DNA from: Owenweeksia sp963758205
GTDB taxonomy: Bacteria > Bacteroidota > Bacteroidia > Flavobacteriales > Schleiferiaceae
Reading direction: 5' to 3'
Length of the DNA: 64,000 nucleotides
Assembly: GCA_963758205.1 (NCBI GenBank)
Contig: CAVWUM010000002.1
Span: forward strand, 1,736,001-1,800,000
Part shown: positions 55,201 to 62,948 of the stretch, piece after piece
Position numbering within the stretch: position 1 is the first letter of the stretch
Layout of the letters: the number at the start of each line of letters is the position of its first letter
Made by a program: the position numbers and the translations under genes
Notes under the pieces: model-generated
The model's database searches: none
The model's input: the letters and a program-made list of their open reading frames with translations, nothing else
What the model was told of the DNA's origin: nothing

Positions 55201-55900
55201 TAGCATTGGCAATCTTTTCGGCATTGCTCGGTGGAAGTGGGCTTCCAAATGGGCTGTTATCCAGGGCCACATTGGCATAGAAATCATTCCAGCTATTAGC
55301 CGAGTTTTTAAACCAGGGGCGGGAAAGGCCTGTGTTTATAACATCCTGCGAAGCCCAGATTTCCAGAGGAAACTCAAATACATAATCGGTTGAAGTATCA
55401 TCTATCAGATTTTTATCAATACCGGCTTTATAAAAAGCTATAAGTTGTGCCAGGTCAGCGCTAAGTTTTCCCTGGATGAGGTTATTCATTTCCGCGTTAA
55501 GTGGATGAGTGGCGGGTATGCTTTGCATGTGCCTATCCAACCGAAACAACAGCGAAAACAGAAAGTCGAAAATATTCTTAAAGCCCGCTTTGGTAGTCAC
55601 ATTTCCTATAAACTCCACATTAAAAAAGCGCAGGGTTTTAGCGGTATTTTCTTTGGAGATTACGGCCAGCAGATACAAAAGGTCTTTACCAAGCATGGCG
55701 GTCCAGTCTCCATTTACCTGGTTTTGCAGGTTGTGGTAATTAAGGTGGCCGGAGAATTTTTGGAGGAGAATGAGGAAGTCGGCAGTATCCCGCTCTTCCG
55801 GCAAAGCATAATCGGTACCCAAAGTGGGCGACAGGCGCTGCGGCTGACTCGTACCACCACGCTTTACGGTAAACTGAGTATCGATTATGTTTAGTTTCAT
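52193..55900 (-). CDS. cis11: eCIS baseplate J-like protein Cis11
   Basis: A 1235-residue protein. The C-terminal third contains the hallmark YTRVSERLRHKERAITIWDY and EHLVLEHFPAIYKVKCLPHT of Cis11/gp6-type baseplate J proteins. The N-terminal part (NIIDTQFTVKRGGTSQPQRL) and middle LEKGTPLKAGKDDLGKIVVY also fit. It binds Cis12 and gp25 in the wedge that triggers sheath contraction. Its start overlaps the gp25 stop by 4 bp. Confidence 0.88.
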   Translation of the reverse strand: MKLNIIDTQFTVKRGGTSQPQRLSPTLGTDYALPEERDTADFLILLQKFSGHLNYHNLQNQVNGDWTAMLGKDLLYLLAVISKENTAKTLRFFNVEFIGNVTTKAGFKNIFDFLFSLLFRLDRHMQSIPATHPLNAEMNNLIQGKLSADLAQLIAFYKAGIDKNLIDDTSTDYVFEFPLEIWASQDVINTGLSRPWFKNSANSWNDFYANVALDNSPFGSPLPPSNAEKIANAKEALHILFDRIFKLWGRIVSSAAKYFDESITTYEDHQPHVALLLGFLKLMEYAYEHLNTFTQQHLDFYYKDVLTLPKKAAVPDNVHLIFELQKNVDSYLLEKGTPLKAGKDDLGKIVVYEVAEDVALNKAKVELLHSVFIEKEDSLAPDEELRLVKRIYSAPVANSLDGLEAVEENKRWPQFGTNQMQLPEIGFAVASTMLYLEEGIREVVIAIDADAAIDQSGFDHNDFKAEITGEKGWIELPLSNPGSLDLPNDDKLYFYGILPEDAEPTFPYNSEVHLGSYNTTLPLVRFLLRNDKDTNYPYQQLKDIKIEKIDLEVRVSGATNLKVETSLGPIDPSKPFYPFGPQPKKGDYIEVGHREAASKNLTSIEIELEWKTLREYGLGHEDLRYFKNFGPYAVARILNTFDLEGSTPKVTASFPIAPTTSTNQKELFGRLDYIGSASVEEFIIFIITYIAEPWIWGWAGPLFAFLLESPGRQGFRTFGKDFSDLNRIKNINDGLVADEFDETLLLKLKLDKPDFGHSDYPNLLTDAAINQLSTAPEQPFTPEVVSVKLNYTAAQTIDFTAYPVNEKLQLPAFENRTAQFFHSGVFGAHELHPYLLATSGNIPLLPQFAGEGQFYLGLKDLQPPQNLSLLFQLAEGSENPLKDNPKVHWSYLHKNNWTAFEKTELSDATDNLVKSGVITFSFPKGVNNDNTLLPAGYHWIRAHVETDTDGVSQAIDIRAQAAKAVFADKNNDPDFLATPLEGGTINSLLVKDASIKKVTQPYNSFGGRSAEADEAFYTRVSERLRHKERAITIWDYEHLVLEHFPAIYKVKCLPHTEIGKDVYNEKRPGHVAVIPIPNQKSDLAANPLEPYTSKALRNEIENFLEMHTSKWVNLTVDNPQFEQVQVYCVVELHEGLDETIFTNKLKEDITRFLAPWAFDEEARIDFGGSLHESVILDFIEEREYVNYLRDLRIFQKIGDNPRKEVKEAVASTGRSILVSVPQAEHEIFIEKVCVT

Positions 55901-56319
55901 GTTAGTCTGAAGTCTGCTTCATTGGTATAAAATGGGTACACAAAGTTGTATCGAGAGTTGGTGCTGCGTATGGTAAATGCCACTCCAATATCCACTACGC
56001 CTTCAAGTTCATTGCTTTTGTCCAGCTTCACGGTATTCACGTCTATTCGGGGTTCATGGTACAGAATAGCTGTTTTAATGAGGTCGGCCATGTAGGTTTT
56101 TAGCGTTTGATCCATTGGTTCAAAAAGCAGCTTTTCAAGGTTACAGCCATAAGTGGGTTGCATTACGCGTTCGCCAAGATCGGTGCTCAGCAATATTTCA
56201 AGGCTCCGCTTTATGTCCTCCACATCAGATGTCATTTCCACCGAGCGCCCTCCCGTACCAAAAGCAGGCGGAAATCCCCATCCTGTCCCTAAAAAATCTG
56301 TTTGTTCTTCTTTTGCCAT
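55897..56319 (-). CDS. cis9: eCIS baseplate protein gp25-like (Cis9)
   Basis: A 140-residue GPW/gp25-family protein with FLGTGWGFPPAFGTGGRS, VEDIKRSLEILLSTDLGERV, MQPTYGCNLEKLLFEPMDQT. Glu in the gp25 EPR motif is visible as YHEPRIDVNTV. gp25 starts sheath assembly at the baseplate. It lies 84 bp after the PAAR gene and its stop overlaps cis11's start. Confidence 0.95.
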   Translation of the reverse strand: MAKEEQTDFLGTGWGFPPAFGTGGRSVEMTSDVEDIKRSLEILLSTDLGERVMQPTYGCNLEKLLFEPMDQTLKTYMADLIKTAILYHEPRIDVNTVKLDKSNELEGVVDIGVAFTIRSTNSRYNFVYPFYTNEADFRLT

Positions 56320-56403
56320 TTCTCTTTATCTATTTTTTGCCACGAAGGCACAAAGGCTCAAAGTCGTTTCACGCTCCGTGGACTGTCGTCTATGGACTAT
56401 CTG

Positions 56404-56688
56404 CTAACCACCTATCATCACCGTAAACTCTCCTAAAATGATGTTACCGCCATGAGCAGTAGTATCACCCATTCGTGCAGCGGGCATGCCGCCAATCAGC
56501 ACCGTACCCGAACCTTTTACAATGGTATCCGGAGGACCAACACAAATACACATATCCCCAACCCGTGCGGCGGGCATTCCGCCAATCAGTACGGTAAACT
56601 CACCCAGCGCTACCGGGCCTCCAACGTGTGGCGGTGGCGTTACCATGGGGCAAGTGTGCATATCTCCTATTCTCGCTGCCGGGGGCAT
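56404..56688 (-). CDS. cis10: eCIS PAAR spike-tip protein (Cis10)
   Basis: A 94-residue protein made of PAAR repeats: PPAARIGDMHTCPMVTP near the start, then GGMPAARVGDMCICVGPPDT and GGMPAARMGDTTAHGGN. His and Cys residues at conserved places should bind the single metal that sharpens the tip. It sits on the VgrG-like spike to pierce target membranes. A 213-bp gap with an inverted-repeat element separates it from the spike gene. Confidence 0.95.
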   Translation of the reverse strand: MPPAARIGDMHTCPMVTPPPHVGGPVALGEFTVLIGGMPAARVGDMCICVGPPDTIVKGSGTVLIGGMPAARMGDTTAHGGNIILGEFTVMIGG

Positions 56689-56710
56689 ATTTTTTAGTTA
56701 AATGGTTTAG

Positions 56711-56872
56711 CCTCACCCCCGGCCCCTCTCCCACGGGAGAGGGGTGACGGTGGGTTTACTTTGAGCGGAGAAATTCTACCATGAATCTGCTCCTATCTCA
56801 TTCAAATTTTCTTCAACGTTTTTGCATCTCGCCTCCCCCTCTTACTTTAGGAGAGGGGGTCGGGGGGTGAGG
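56711..56872. repeat. Long inverted-repeat element between spike and PAAR genes
   Basis: Arms CCTCACCCCCGGCCCCTCTCC (left) and GGAGAGGGGGTCGGGGGGTGAGG (right) pair over about 20 bp; each arm has its own inner hairpin (CTCTCCCACGGGAGAG left; CCCCCTC...GAGGGGG right). The 110-bp middle is AT-rich with no gene. This composite repeat is of a type common in Bacteroidota genomes. It may dampen read-through into the downstream half of the eCIS operon. Confidence 0.8.
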
Positions 56873-56901
56873 TAGCGCAAAGCGTGTGTCCCAACCCCCT
56901 G

Positions 56902-58641
56902 CTAATTTATCATCACTACCCCCCCTTTTACTACGGTTTGCCCGCTACTACTCAACTCCGCTCCAGCTGAACCCTCTGCTTTAAAGGAAGCCTGTGCTTT
57001 TTGAGTTAAGTTCATTCCCTCAATTTTCAAATCCGTAGCTGCCTTTAGCTCTAAGGCCGCAGCGCTTTCTATTACAATTCCTGAAGAGGTCATTTCTATT
57101 TTATTGCCGTTCAGGTCTTCTAATACAATGGTGCTGCCATCATCATCAATCAGCACCTTGTTTCCACCCGGGGTTTCAATTGTTACCGATGATTTTTCAT
57201 CGTCAAATTCCAGTTTCATTTCCGAGCGGGTGTAAATTCCTTTTATGTGATTATCATCAGTGGCTGAAACGGGAGCTGGTTTAGCTGAACTGTGCAGAGC
57301 TCCTAATACCACAGCATAGCGCGGGTCATCATTTATAAATCCCACAATTACTTCATCACCAATTTCCGGCCTGAAGAAGCTTCCCCGATTATCACCTGCA
57401 TCCAGCAAGGCCGTGCGGCACCAGATTCCTTCGTCCTCAGCGTCCACCACAGGCAATTTTACCAAAATGCGATCTTCGCCATCTGGGTCATCCGCCAACT
57501 GGCTTACTACCCCAATCTGTAGCCCGTTGACTGTGGGCAATAGTTCACCCGATTGCTTTTCTTCTGTTTTGAATATCTGTTGAAACCACTCAGGGCTAAG
57601 GCCTAACTGTAATTCGGTAAACCAGCTGCCATCTGCCACCTGGTGTTGAACCCCGGAAACATAGTACTCGCCATTAAAGCGGTCTCCCAAACCACCCAAT
57701 TCTATGGTTTGTCCGGGTAAAATGGCTACAGTTCCTTCCACTCTTACCCGACCTCTTATTTTGGCCAGGCGGCTCTTCAGCAGTTTAGCATCAGTCCATG
57801 CCTTGAGTTCGGCATCCTCTACTTTACCGGAGTGGCTCAGTTGAAAAGGATCAGAGCCTATGGCCTCTGCTATGCTGGCACCATCGAGGTTTCCAGCCGA
57901 GGCCGTTCCTGGTTCTTCGGATTCTTCTTCAATTATTTCCTGGTTGGCAAAATCCCATGATTCAGAGATTGTGGCAGGAAATTGATTGCGGGCATCCATT
58001 TCGCCCTCAAATTCAAATATGGTTCGTCCATATTCAAAACTGAGTTCACTGCTTTCCGCTTCAGCAGGGGGTTGCACCTTTACGGTGTCATCCTCCACAC
58101 TTACCACAAGGCCATTGGCTTCTGCACGCATCAGCATAAAATCCCAATCCGTGGCGCTGTATTGTACCATTTCCTTATGAGTTACAGATGTGTCAAAAAC
58201 ATCCCCGCTAAGGCCATATTTCCCGATTAATTCAGAGATGATATCGGAATCATTCAAATCCTTAAAAAAGGTGGAGCGGGGAGTGATGGTCATCTTAATG
58301 GCCTTGCTTTTACATTCAATTTCCAGCATTGGTGAATTGCCTCTGACCTTAAGAGCATGCTTTACAATTATTCCTTTAAAAACGGTTTCATCTTCCGAGT
58401 GAAATCCAATTTGGATTTCGACTTCATTACCGGGAATAAAATCATCACTGCTACTTACCTCGAAGGTTTGCTCTGCCACATCTCCATCCAAAATATTGAG
58501 CACCGCGTAAGGTATGCGGTTGACCTCCCGGTTAACGGTAAGCGAAACCACTTGAACAGTTGGCGGAACCACACTGCCATTCACCTTTACCATAAAGGTT
58601 ACGAGATCAGACTGGACAATATCAATGGGGAAAATGGGCAT
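56902..58641 (-). CDS. cis8: eCIS VgrG/gp27-gp5-like spike (Cis8)
   Basis: A 579-residue protein. The N-terminal gp27-like hub (about 1-330: MVKVNGSVVPPTVQVVSLTV, IQIGFHSEDETVFKGIIVKH) is followed by an OB-fold (about 375-460: IGVVSQLADDPDGEDRILVK, FRPEIGDEVIVGFINDDPRY). The triple-stranded beta-spike repeats to the end are SVTIETPGGNKVLIDDDGST, IVLEDLNGNKIEMTSSGIVI and the like. This hub carries the PAAR tip. Phage-like, with no attached enzyme domain. Its start is 19 bp after the stop of cis7. Confidence 0.95.
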   Translation of the reverse strand: MPIFPIDIVQSDLVTFMVKVNGSVVPPTVQVVSLTVNREVNRIPYAVLNILDGDVAEQTFEVSSSDDFIPGNEVEIQIGFHSEDETVFKGIIVKHALKVRGNSPMLEIECKSKAIKMTITPRSTFFKDLNDSDIISELIGKYGLSGDVFDTSVTHKEMVQYSATDWDFMLMRAEANGLVVSVEDDTVKVQPPAEAESSELSFEYGRTIFEFEGEMDARNQFPATISESWDFANQEIIEEESEEPGTASAGNLDGASIAEAIGSDPFQLSHSGKVEDAELKAWTDAKLLKSRLAKIRGRVRVEGTVAILPGQTIELGGLGDRFNGEYYVSGVQHQVADGSWFTELQLGLSPEWFQQIFKTEEKQSGELLPTVNGLQIGVVSQLADDPDGEDRILVKLPVVDAEDEGIWCRTALLDAGDNRGSFFRPEIGDEVIVGFINDDPRYAVVLGALHSSAKPAPVSATDDNHIKGIYTRSEMKLEFDDEKSSVTIETPGGNKVLIDDDGSTIVLEDLNGNKIEMTSSGIVIESAAALELKAATDLKIEGMNLTQKAQASFKAEGSAGAELSSSGQTVVKGGVVMIN

Positions 58642-58660
58642 TTACGTTTGGTTTAATATA

Positions 58661-59326
58661 TCATCGGCTGTCTTTATCAATAGGAGGAAACTGCAACTGC
58701 TTTCCGCTATCGATTTTTCGGAAACTGTCCAGGTCATTGGCGCGGGCTACTTCAAAATAATGTCTGGGGTCGCGGTAAATTTCCTGGGCCATTAGCGGCA
58801 GATTCTGGTCTTCAGTTACGCTACGCAGGTGAGTAAGATCTGGCGAGGTAATGTTATTAATCAGTTGCTCCAGCAGGGTTTCGCTCTGTGCCTGAAAGGT
58901 GGCACTGATAGTAGCGCGCAGCGGCAGTCCGGCAGCATTAAACATCTCATACTTCACATTCATGCTGGTAAGCACAGCTTTTACAATAAAAGTACCCCAA
59001 ACCAGCACCAGGTAGTGCGTGCGATGAATCCCACCAAAAAAACCAACGGTGTATTTAAAAAGCTCAATGTCAACAAATACCTCTCTTTTTGAGCCTGATG
59101 CACCGGTACCATCCACCAAAAAATCAAAATTGTACACTGGCGGGCGGATATTCTTAAAGCGATTATTGGAACCAGTTGCCCCGGGGGCCTGCTTACTGTC
59201 GTACTCAAAGTTGTGGTTTACGCTAAACGTCTCAGGGTTAAACATAGCGATGTAAAGCCCAACAGGCGGTCCGCCCTGCTCATACTGAGGGTTTGCAAAA
59301 GGTATTATGCTCAGCTTATTCAGCAT
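58661..59326 (-). CDS. cis7: eCIS baseplate protein Cis7 (LysM-type)
   Basis: A 221-residue protein of the Afp7 family: FNPETFSVNHNFEYDSKQAP, then FVDGTG-like YNFDFLVDGTGASG and WGTFIVKAVLTSMNVKYEMF. The C-terminal quarter is a LysM-like fold (MAQEIYRDPRHYFEVARAND, ending GKQLQFPPI). It connects spike to tube (gp53/gp54-like role). It begins 1 nt after the stop of the DUF5908 gene. Confidence 0.92.
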   Translation of the reverse strand: MLNKLSIIPFANPQYEQGGPPVGLYIAMFNPETFSVNHNFEYDSKQAPGATGSNNRFKNIRPPVYNFDFLVDGTGASGSKREVFVDIELFKYTVGFFGGIHRTHYLVLVWGTFIVKAVLTSMNVKYEMFNAAGLPLRATISATFQAQSETLLEQLINNITSPDLTHLRSVTEDQNLPLMAQEIYRDPRHYFEVARANDLDSFRKIDSGKQLQFPPIDKDSR

Positions 59327-59327
59327 T

Positions 59328-59492
59328 TCAACGTTCTTTTTGGCGTTTTAGAATCTCCAGCACCTTGTCCACCGCCTCCTGAATAATAGCCTCTTTGTCC
59401 ATACTTTCCCTTTGCGGGGAAGAATGTACAGCGCGTGGATTTTGCTCCCGCACATCGGCTCTGACTATTAACTCGCGGATTTCTATGGGCAT
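59328..59492 (-). CDS. DUF5908 family small protein (Cis6 position)
   Basis: A 54-residue gene found by reading the gap. It starts MPIEIRELIVRADVREQ, has a short middle, then the charged helix DKEAIIQEAVDKVLEILKRQ. This is the DUF5908 pattern, seen in Bacteroidota eCIS clusters between the tube and cis7 genes. The stop TGA is one base before the cis7 ATG, and the start is 3 bp after the tube gene's stop. Function unknown; it may be a small baseplate glue or assembly factor. Confidence 0.9.
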   Translation of the reverse strand: MPIEIRELIVRADVREQNPRAVHSSPQRESMDKEAIIQEAVDKVLEILKRQKER

Positions 59493-59495
59493 GAT

Positions 59496-59948
59496 TTAGG
59501 TATTACCAGAAGTTGTTACTTTAAAATATTGATAGGCCAATTCAAGGGTTTCAATTACCACCTGGTTTTGATCTGCATTAAAATTGGCTACTTCCCACTT
59601 TTTGGGCCAGCAGTTGTAAAAGGCATAGGTATGCAGCGGTTCATGCGCTTCACTAAGCAGTGATACCACCACGGTGATAGGTTCAATGTCCATGTCCTCT
59701 ATGGCTTTGCGCACCCACTTTACTACTCCTGAGTTGGTGAAAAGCCCACGTTTTAATACAAGATTCGGATAACTGGCCCGGGTCGGCAGTTTATGCGAAA
59801 AGCGGTTTTCACCCCCTTCCTTCACTTCTTTCACCTGTAAATCAGATGAAATACCCGAGACATCCTGAAACTTCGTGTCAGTATCAGAAGCACCGGATAC
59901 ATCAAAATGCACCGAAAAGTGAAAGCCAACTGCCGGGTAACTAGCCAT
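59496..59948 (-). CDS. cis5: eCIS inner-tube protein (Cis5, second tube gene)
   Basis: A 150-residue gp19/Hcp-like tube protein. Signature: FQDVSGISSDLQVKEVKEGG, NLVLKRGLFTNSGVVKWVRK and NCWPKKWEVANFNADQNQVV, with IETLELAYQYFKV at the end. It is thought to start the tube at the baseplate, as Pvc5 does. It lies 2 bp after the stop of cis1. Paralogous to cis1 but with clear divergence. Confidence 0.92.
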   Translation of the reverse strand: MASYPAVGFHFSVHFDVSGASDTDTKFQDVSGISSDLQVKEVKEGGENRFSHKLPTRASYPNLVLKRGLFTNSGVVKWVRKAIEDMDIEPITVVVSLLSEAHEPLHTYAFYNCWPKKWEVANFNADQNQVVIETLELAYQYFKVTTSGNT

Positions 59949-59950
59949 TG

Positions 59951-60382
59951 TTATCCGTTTTCAATGGTCAAACCTTCGTGAGCCAACTCCAGGCTTTCAA
60001 TGGCTACTTCATTGCCATCAGCTTTTAGCGAGGGGCCATCCACTTTGGTAGGCCAGGCGTTTCTGATCTTCCAAACCATTACAGGCTCGTGCTCTTCATT
60101 TAGCAGACTTACCGTAAGGTCGCGCCTCTCGATGGTATTGAGTTTTACGGTTTTCCACCAGTCAAAATATTCGTTGTTTGCGGCCGTTACACCACGCTTC
60201 AACGTGATGTTGCCATATTTCTGAATGCCGGGCATTTTAATGGTGCTATACACAGGGCTGGTACCATCACGGTACTCAATTACCTGGGTTTCCACACCAA
60301 GCCCTGATACTTCTGAAAAGGCCAGGGATACACCACCCCAGTCAACCTGGAAGTGGAATACGGGTAAGGGATATGTTGCCAT
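59951..60382 (-). CDS. cis1: eCIS main inner-tube protein (Cis1)
   Basis: A 143-residue gp19-like protein starting at ATG 60382 (the longer frame to 60454 is an upstream leader). Signature: FHFQVDWGGVSLAFSEVSGL, GNITLKRGVTAANNEYFDWW, IRNAWPTKVDGPSLKADGNE and IESLELAHEGL. Rings of it stack to form the hollow tube that carries cargo. It lies 101 bp after the sheath gene, with AT-rich sequence in the gap. Confidence 0.93.
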   Translation of the reverse strand: MATYPLPVFHFQVDWGGVSLAFSEVSGLGVETQVIEYRDGTSPVYSTIKMPGIQKYGNITLKRGVTAANNEYFDWWKTVKLNTIERRDLTVSLLNEEHEPVMVWKIRNAWPTKVDGPSLKADGNEVAIESLELAHEGLTIENG

Positions 60383-60483
60383 TTTTTTAAATTTTGGGTT
60401 AAATATTATTGTACTCTGTATGCTGTACATTGTATGCTGACCGTTAGTGTACAACTGTTAATGTACATTGTACAGTGATGACG

Positions 60484-61899
60484 TTACGACTCCTGCAGCT
60501 TATGCGAGAACCTTAGTATGATAAACTCTGCAGGCCTTGCTGCGGCCATTCCAATCTCTACTATAAGGCGGCCTTCAAGAATGTCAACTGCCGTCATGGT
60601 TACGCCAAGGCCAACATTTACAAAGTAGGCATCTTCAGGCGTTGCTCCGGCCAGGGCACCATCGCGCCACAAGCGGTTCAAAAAGTTTTCGGCCTGGGCT
60701 TTTACTCTTATCCATGTGTTGGCGGTATTGGGCTCAAACACTACCCAGCTGGTTGCCTTTTGCAGGGATTCTTCCACCATATTGTAAAGTCTGCGCACAG
60801 GCACATACTTCCATTCATTATCATTTCCGGCAAGGGTACGTGCACCCCACACCAAAATTCCTCTTCCGGTAAAGGCGCGGATAGCGTTAATGGATTTTCC
60901 GCCTACGGTATCCACATTAAGGCTGCGCTGGCTCTCTTCGGTAATTTTTATGGTTGGCCGCGATACATTGAGTACGCTCACATTAGCAGGCGCTTTCCAC
61001 ACACCGCGATCGGCATCCACTCGCGCGTAAATTCCCGCAATAGCGGAAGAAGGCGCAAGGGTAACTTTGGGCTTGCTCACTGCCTGGCGAATAAGGTTGT
61101 AAAGTGCATTCTGATCATCTTTAATAGAACCATCACCAATATTGGCAGCCGCAGTAAGATCAACAGCGGGTGGGTTGCCACTTGTGGTGGTATGCGCATT
61201 TACCCTTACTGATGCATCAGTAAAATGAAAGCTCAAAGATGTTTCAAGATAAGGGTGGTAAGCCGCACCGTATTTTACCAGGTCAAGGTCGCTGGCAATG
61301 GTATCGCGCATATCCTGAACATCCTGGTCAGGCATAAGGTCTATCAATACTACACGATCGCCTAACTCGCTTGCCTGGCTAAGAGCATCGTTGTAAATAC
61401 CATAATATTGCGCCATATCGGTAACACCGGCAATATCCGGGAATACGATGATGGTGGGCTCATCTTCTTTTTTCAGTTCGGCCAAAGCACCGGAGCTATT
61501 CATATCGGTGTTGGTTATGGTATCATCATAGCCGGTACCTACCGAAATTATCCAGCATGGGCCGCCACCATTGGCAAAATACATTTGCATGGAGTAATAC
61601 ATTCTGTAGGCAGGTGTGGGCGCGGTAACGGGGCTTACCGTAAAGGTTGAAGGCGTGGTGGAGTCATCCTCCAGTATATCCACAACAAAGGTCTCAACCT
61701 GAGGCCCACCAAACTTCTGGCGATATTCCACCATTGAAGTGATGCGTGTAGGTACATCCAAAAGGTCATCGGCTACTCTATCCCGGGCAATTTCGGTGTA
61801 GCCTATAAAAGCCGGGATGGCCGTTTCTACCTGCGCCACCGAGGCGGGGAGGGTCGATATTTCTTCAACATATACTCCGGGGGTTTTGTATTCTGGCAT
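60484..61899 (-). CDS. cis2: eCIS tail sheath protein (Cis2)
   Basis: A 471-residue sheath protein. The N-terminus YKTPGVYVEEISTLPASVAQ and ETAIPAFIGYTE are the sheath hallmark; the C-terminus has NVSRPTIKITEE-like strands plus GRGILVWGARTLAGNDNEWK and LWRDGALAGATPEDAYFVNV, the linking extended arms. It contracts to push the tube out. Only one sheath gene is present, in contrast to Afp/PVC loci, which have two or three. Confidence 0.95.
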   Translation of the reverse strand: MPEYKTPGVYVEEISTLPASVAQVETAIPAFIGYTEIARDRVADDLLDVPTRITSMVEYRQKFGGPQVETFVVDILEDDSTTPSTFTVSPVTAPTPAYRMYYSMQMYFANGGGPCWIISVGTGYDDTITNTDMNSSGALAELKKEDEPTIIVFPDIAGVTDMAQYYGIYNDALSQASELGDRVVLIDLMPDQDVQDMRDTIASDLDLVKYGAAYHPYLETSLSFHFTDASVRVNAHTTTSGNPPAVDLTAAANIGDGSIKDDQNALYNLIRQAVSKPKVTLAPSSAIAGIYARVDADRGVWKAPANVSVLNVSRPTIKITEESQRSLNVDTVGGKSINAIRAFTGRGILVWGARTLAGNDNEWKYVPVRRLYNMVEESLQKATSWVVFEPNTANTWIRVKAQAENFLNRLWRDGALAGATPEDAYFVNVGLGVTMTAVDILEGRLIVEIGMAAARPAEFIILRFSHKLQES

Positions 61900-61928
61900 T
61901 GGTATCTGTTTTTAAGTTTTACAATTTT

Positions 61929-62948
61929 TTAGATGTTTATATAGACTTCCTGTAAAGATGAAATGGAAGGTGGTACGGGTAGTGGCCGGATAATGGTATC
62001 CGATCCGTTTTTGCTAATAGTTAGTTGTAAATCCTTTTTTGATACCTCAAAAAATGGAACGGCCTGCGGGTTATTTACTGCGGTGCCGGTTATAAATTTT
62101 ACAGTTTGCCCGGCCTCGTAGGTTTGGTTGCCACTGGTTTCCACAAAATCAATTTTACTGTAGGGGTGATCCTTTGGCGAACCATAATTCTCTTTATCCT
62201 CAATAGTAAAAGTGGCATTTTGGTAACCCTGCCTCAGCAAAAGGTTAAACTGCCAGGGCTTTGCCTGCGCTGTAAACTGAAGTTGATAGGCGGTTTCAAC
62301 AGCATAGTTAAACTGAACCGCCCCTTTCTGGAATATTTCAATGATGCACCAGGGCTTATTAGTGGAAAAATCATTGGAAATATAAATCTGCTGATCCACT
62401 TCAACGCCTTGGGTGGTGGTAACGGTAAAGCGGTGTAAGCCTTCTACTCCCAATAGTTTAAGGTTTTCACTGAATACCTTGTCGCTATTATGCACTGTTT
62501 TGTTCAGGATAACGGTTCCGTCCCTGTCTGCAATTTCGAGCGTAGCATTTACACGGGTAGTGGTAAAGGCAAAAGCAAAAACCTGTGGCCTTATATAGGC
62601 GGGAGTTTGTTGTAACGCATTTCCACTTAGGTTGTCATACACATATACCTGCTCTGCCTCCTTGGCGGGAAGTTGGGTAAAATTGGAAAAATAGGGATTG
62701 GCCAGCCTGCCGGTAAATACCAGTTTTACATCACCAGTAAAAGCAATTAAGGGACTGCGTTGGTCATCAATAGCCTCAAATAATATAAGGGGTGAGTTGT
62801 CTTTTTGCCTCAGTAAATGCCGGCTACCGGCCAGTTTTTGCTTTGTAGCTGCGGTTGGCTGTATGTTGATATCCAGCGAAAGCCCGCTGGCATAAAAGTT
62901 ATGGAGCACTTCAAACCGAAATAATATGTTATACCACCTGGTGCTCAT
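61929..62948 (-). CDS. eCIS-locus protein, possible cap adaptor
   Basis: A 339-residue protein starting at ATG 62948, which overlaps the DUF4255 stop (ATGA). Start choice: the open frame runs to 63071 but its extra N-terminus is shadow sequence. Beta-rich: STRWYNILFRFEVLHNFYAS, VKLVFTGRLANPYFSNFTQL, GVEVDQQIYISNDFSTNKPW. No family recognised. Its place between the DUF4255 cap gene and the sheath fits the cap-adaptor gene (Alg16B) of the Algoriphagus AlgoCIS, from memory. The role is inferred from position only. Confidence 0.65.
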   Translation of the reverse strand: MSTRWYNILFRFEVLHNFYASGLSLDINIQPTAATKQKLAGSRHLLRQKDNSPLILFEAIDDQRSPLIAFTGDVKLVFTGRLANPYFSNFTQLPAKEAEQVYVYDNLSGNALQQTPAYIRPQVFAFAFTTTRVNATLEIADRDGTVILNKTVHNSDKVFSENLKLLGVEGLHRFTVTTTQGVEVDQQIYISNDFSTNKPWCIIEIFQKGAVQFNYAVETAYQLQFTAQAKPWQFNLLLRQGYQNATFTIEDKENYGSPKDHPYSKIDFVETSGNQTYEAGQTVKFITGTAVNNPQAVPFFEVSKKDLQLTISKNGSDTIIRPLPVPPSISSLQEVYINI

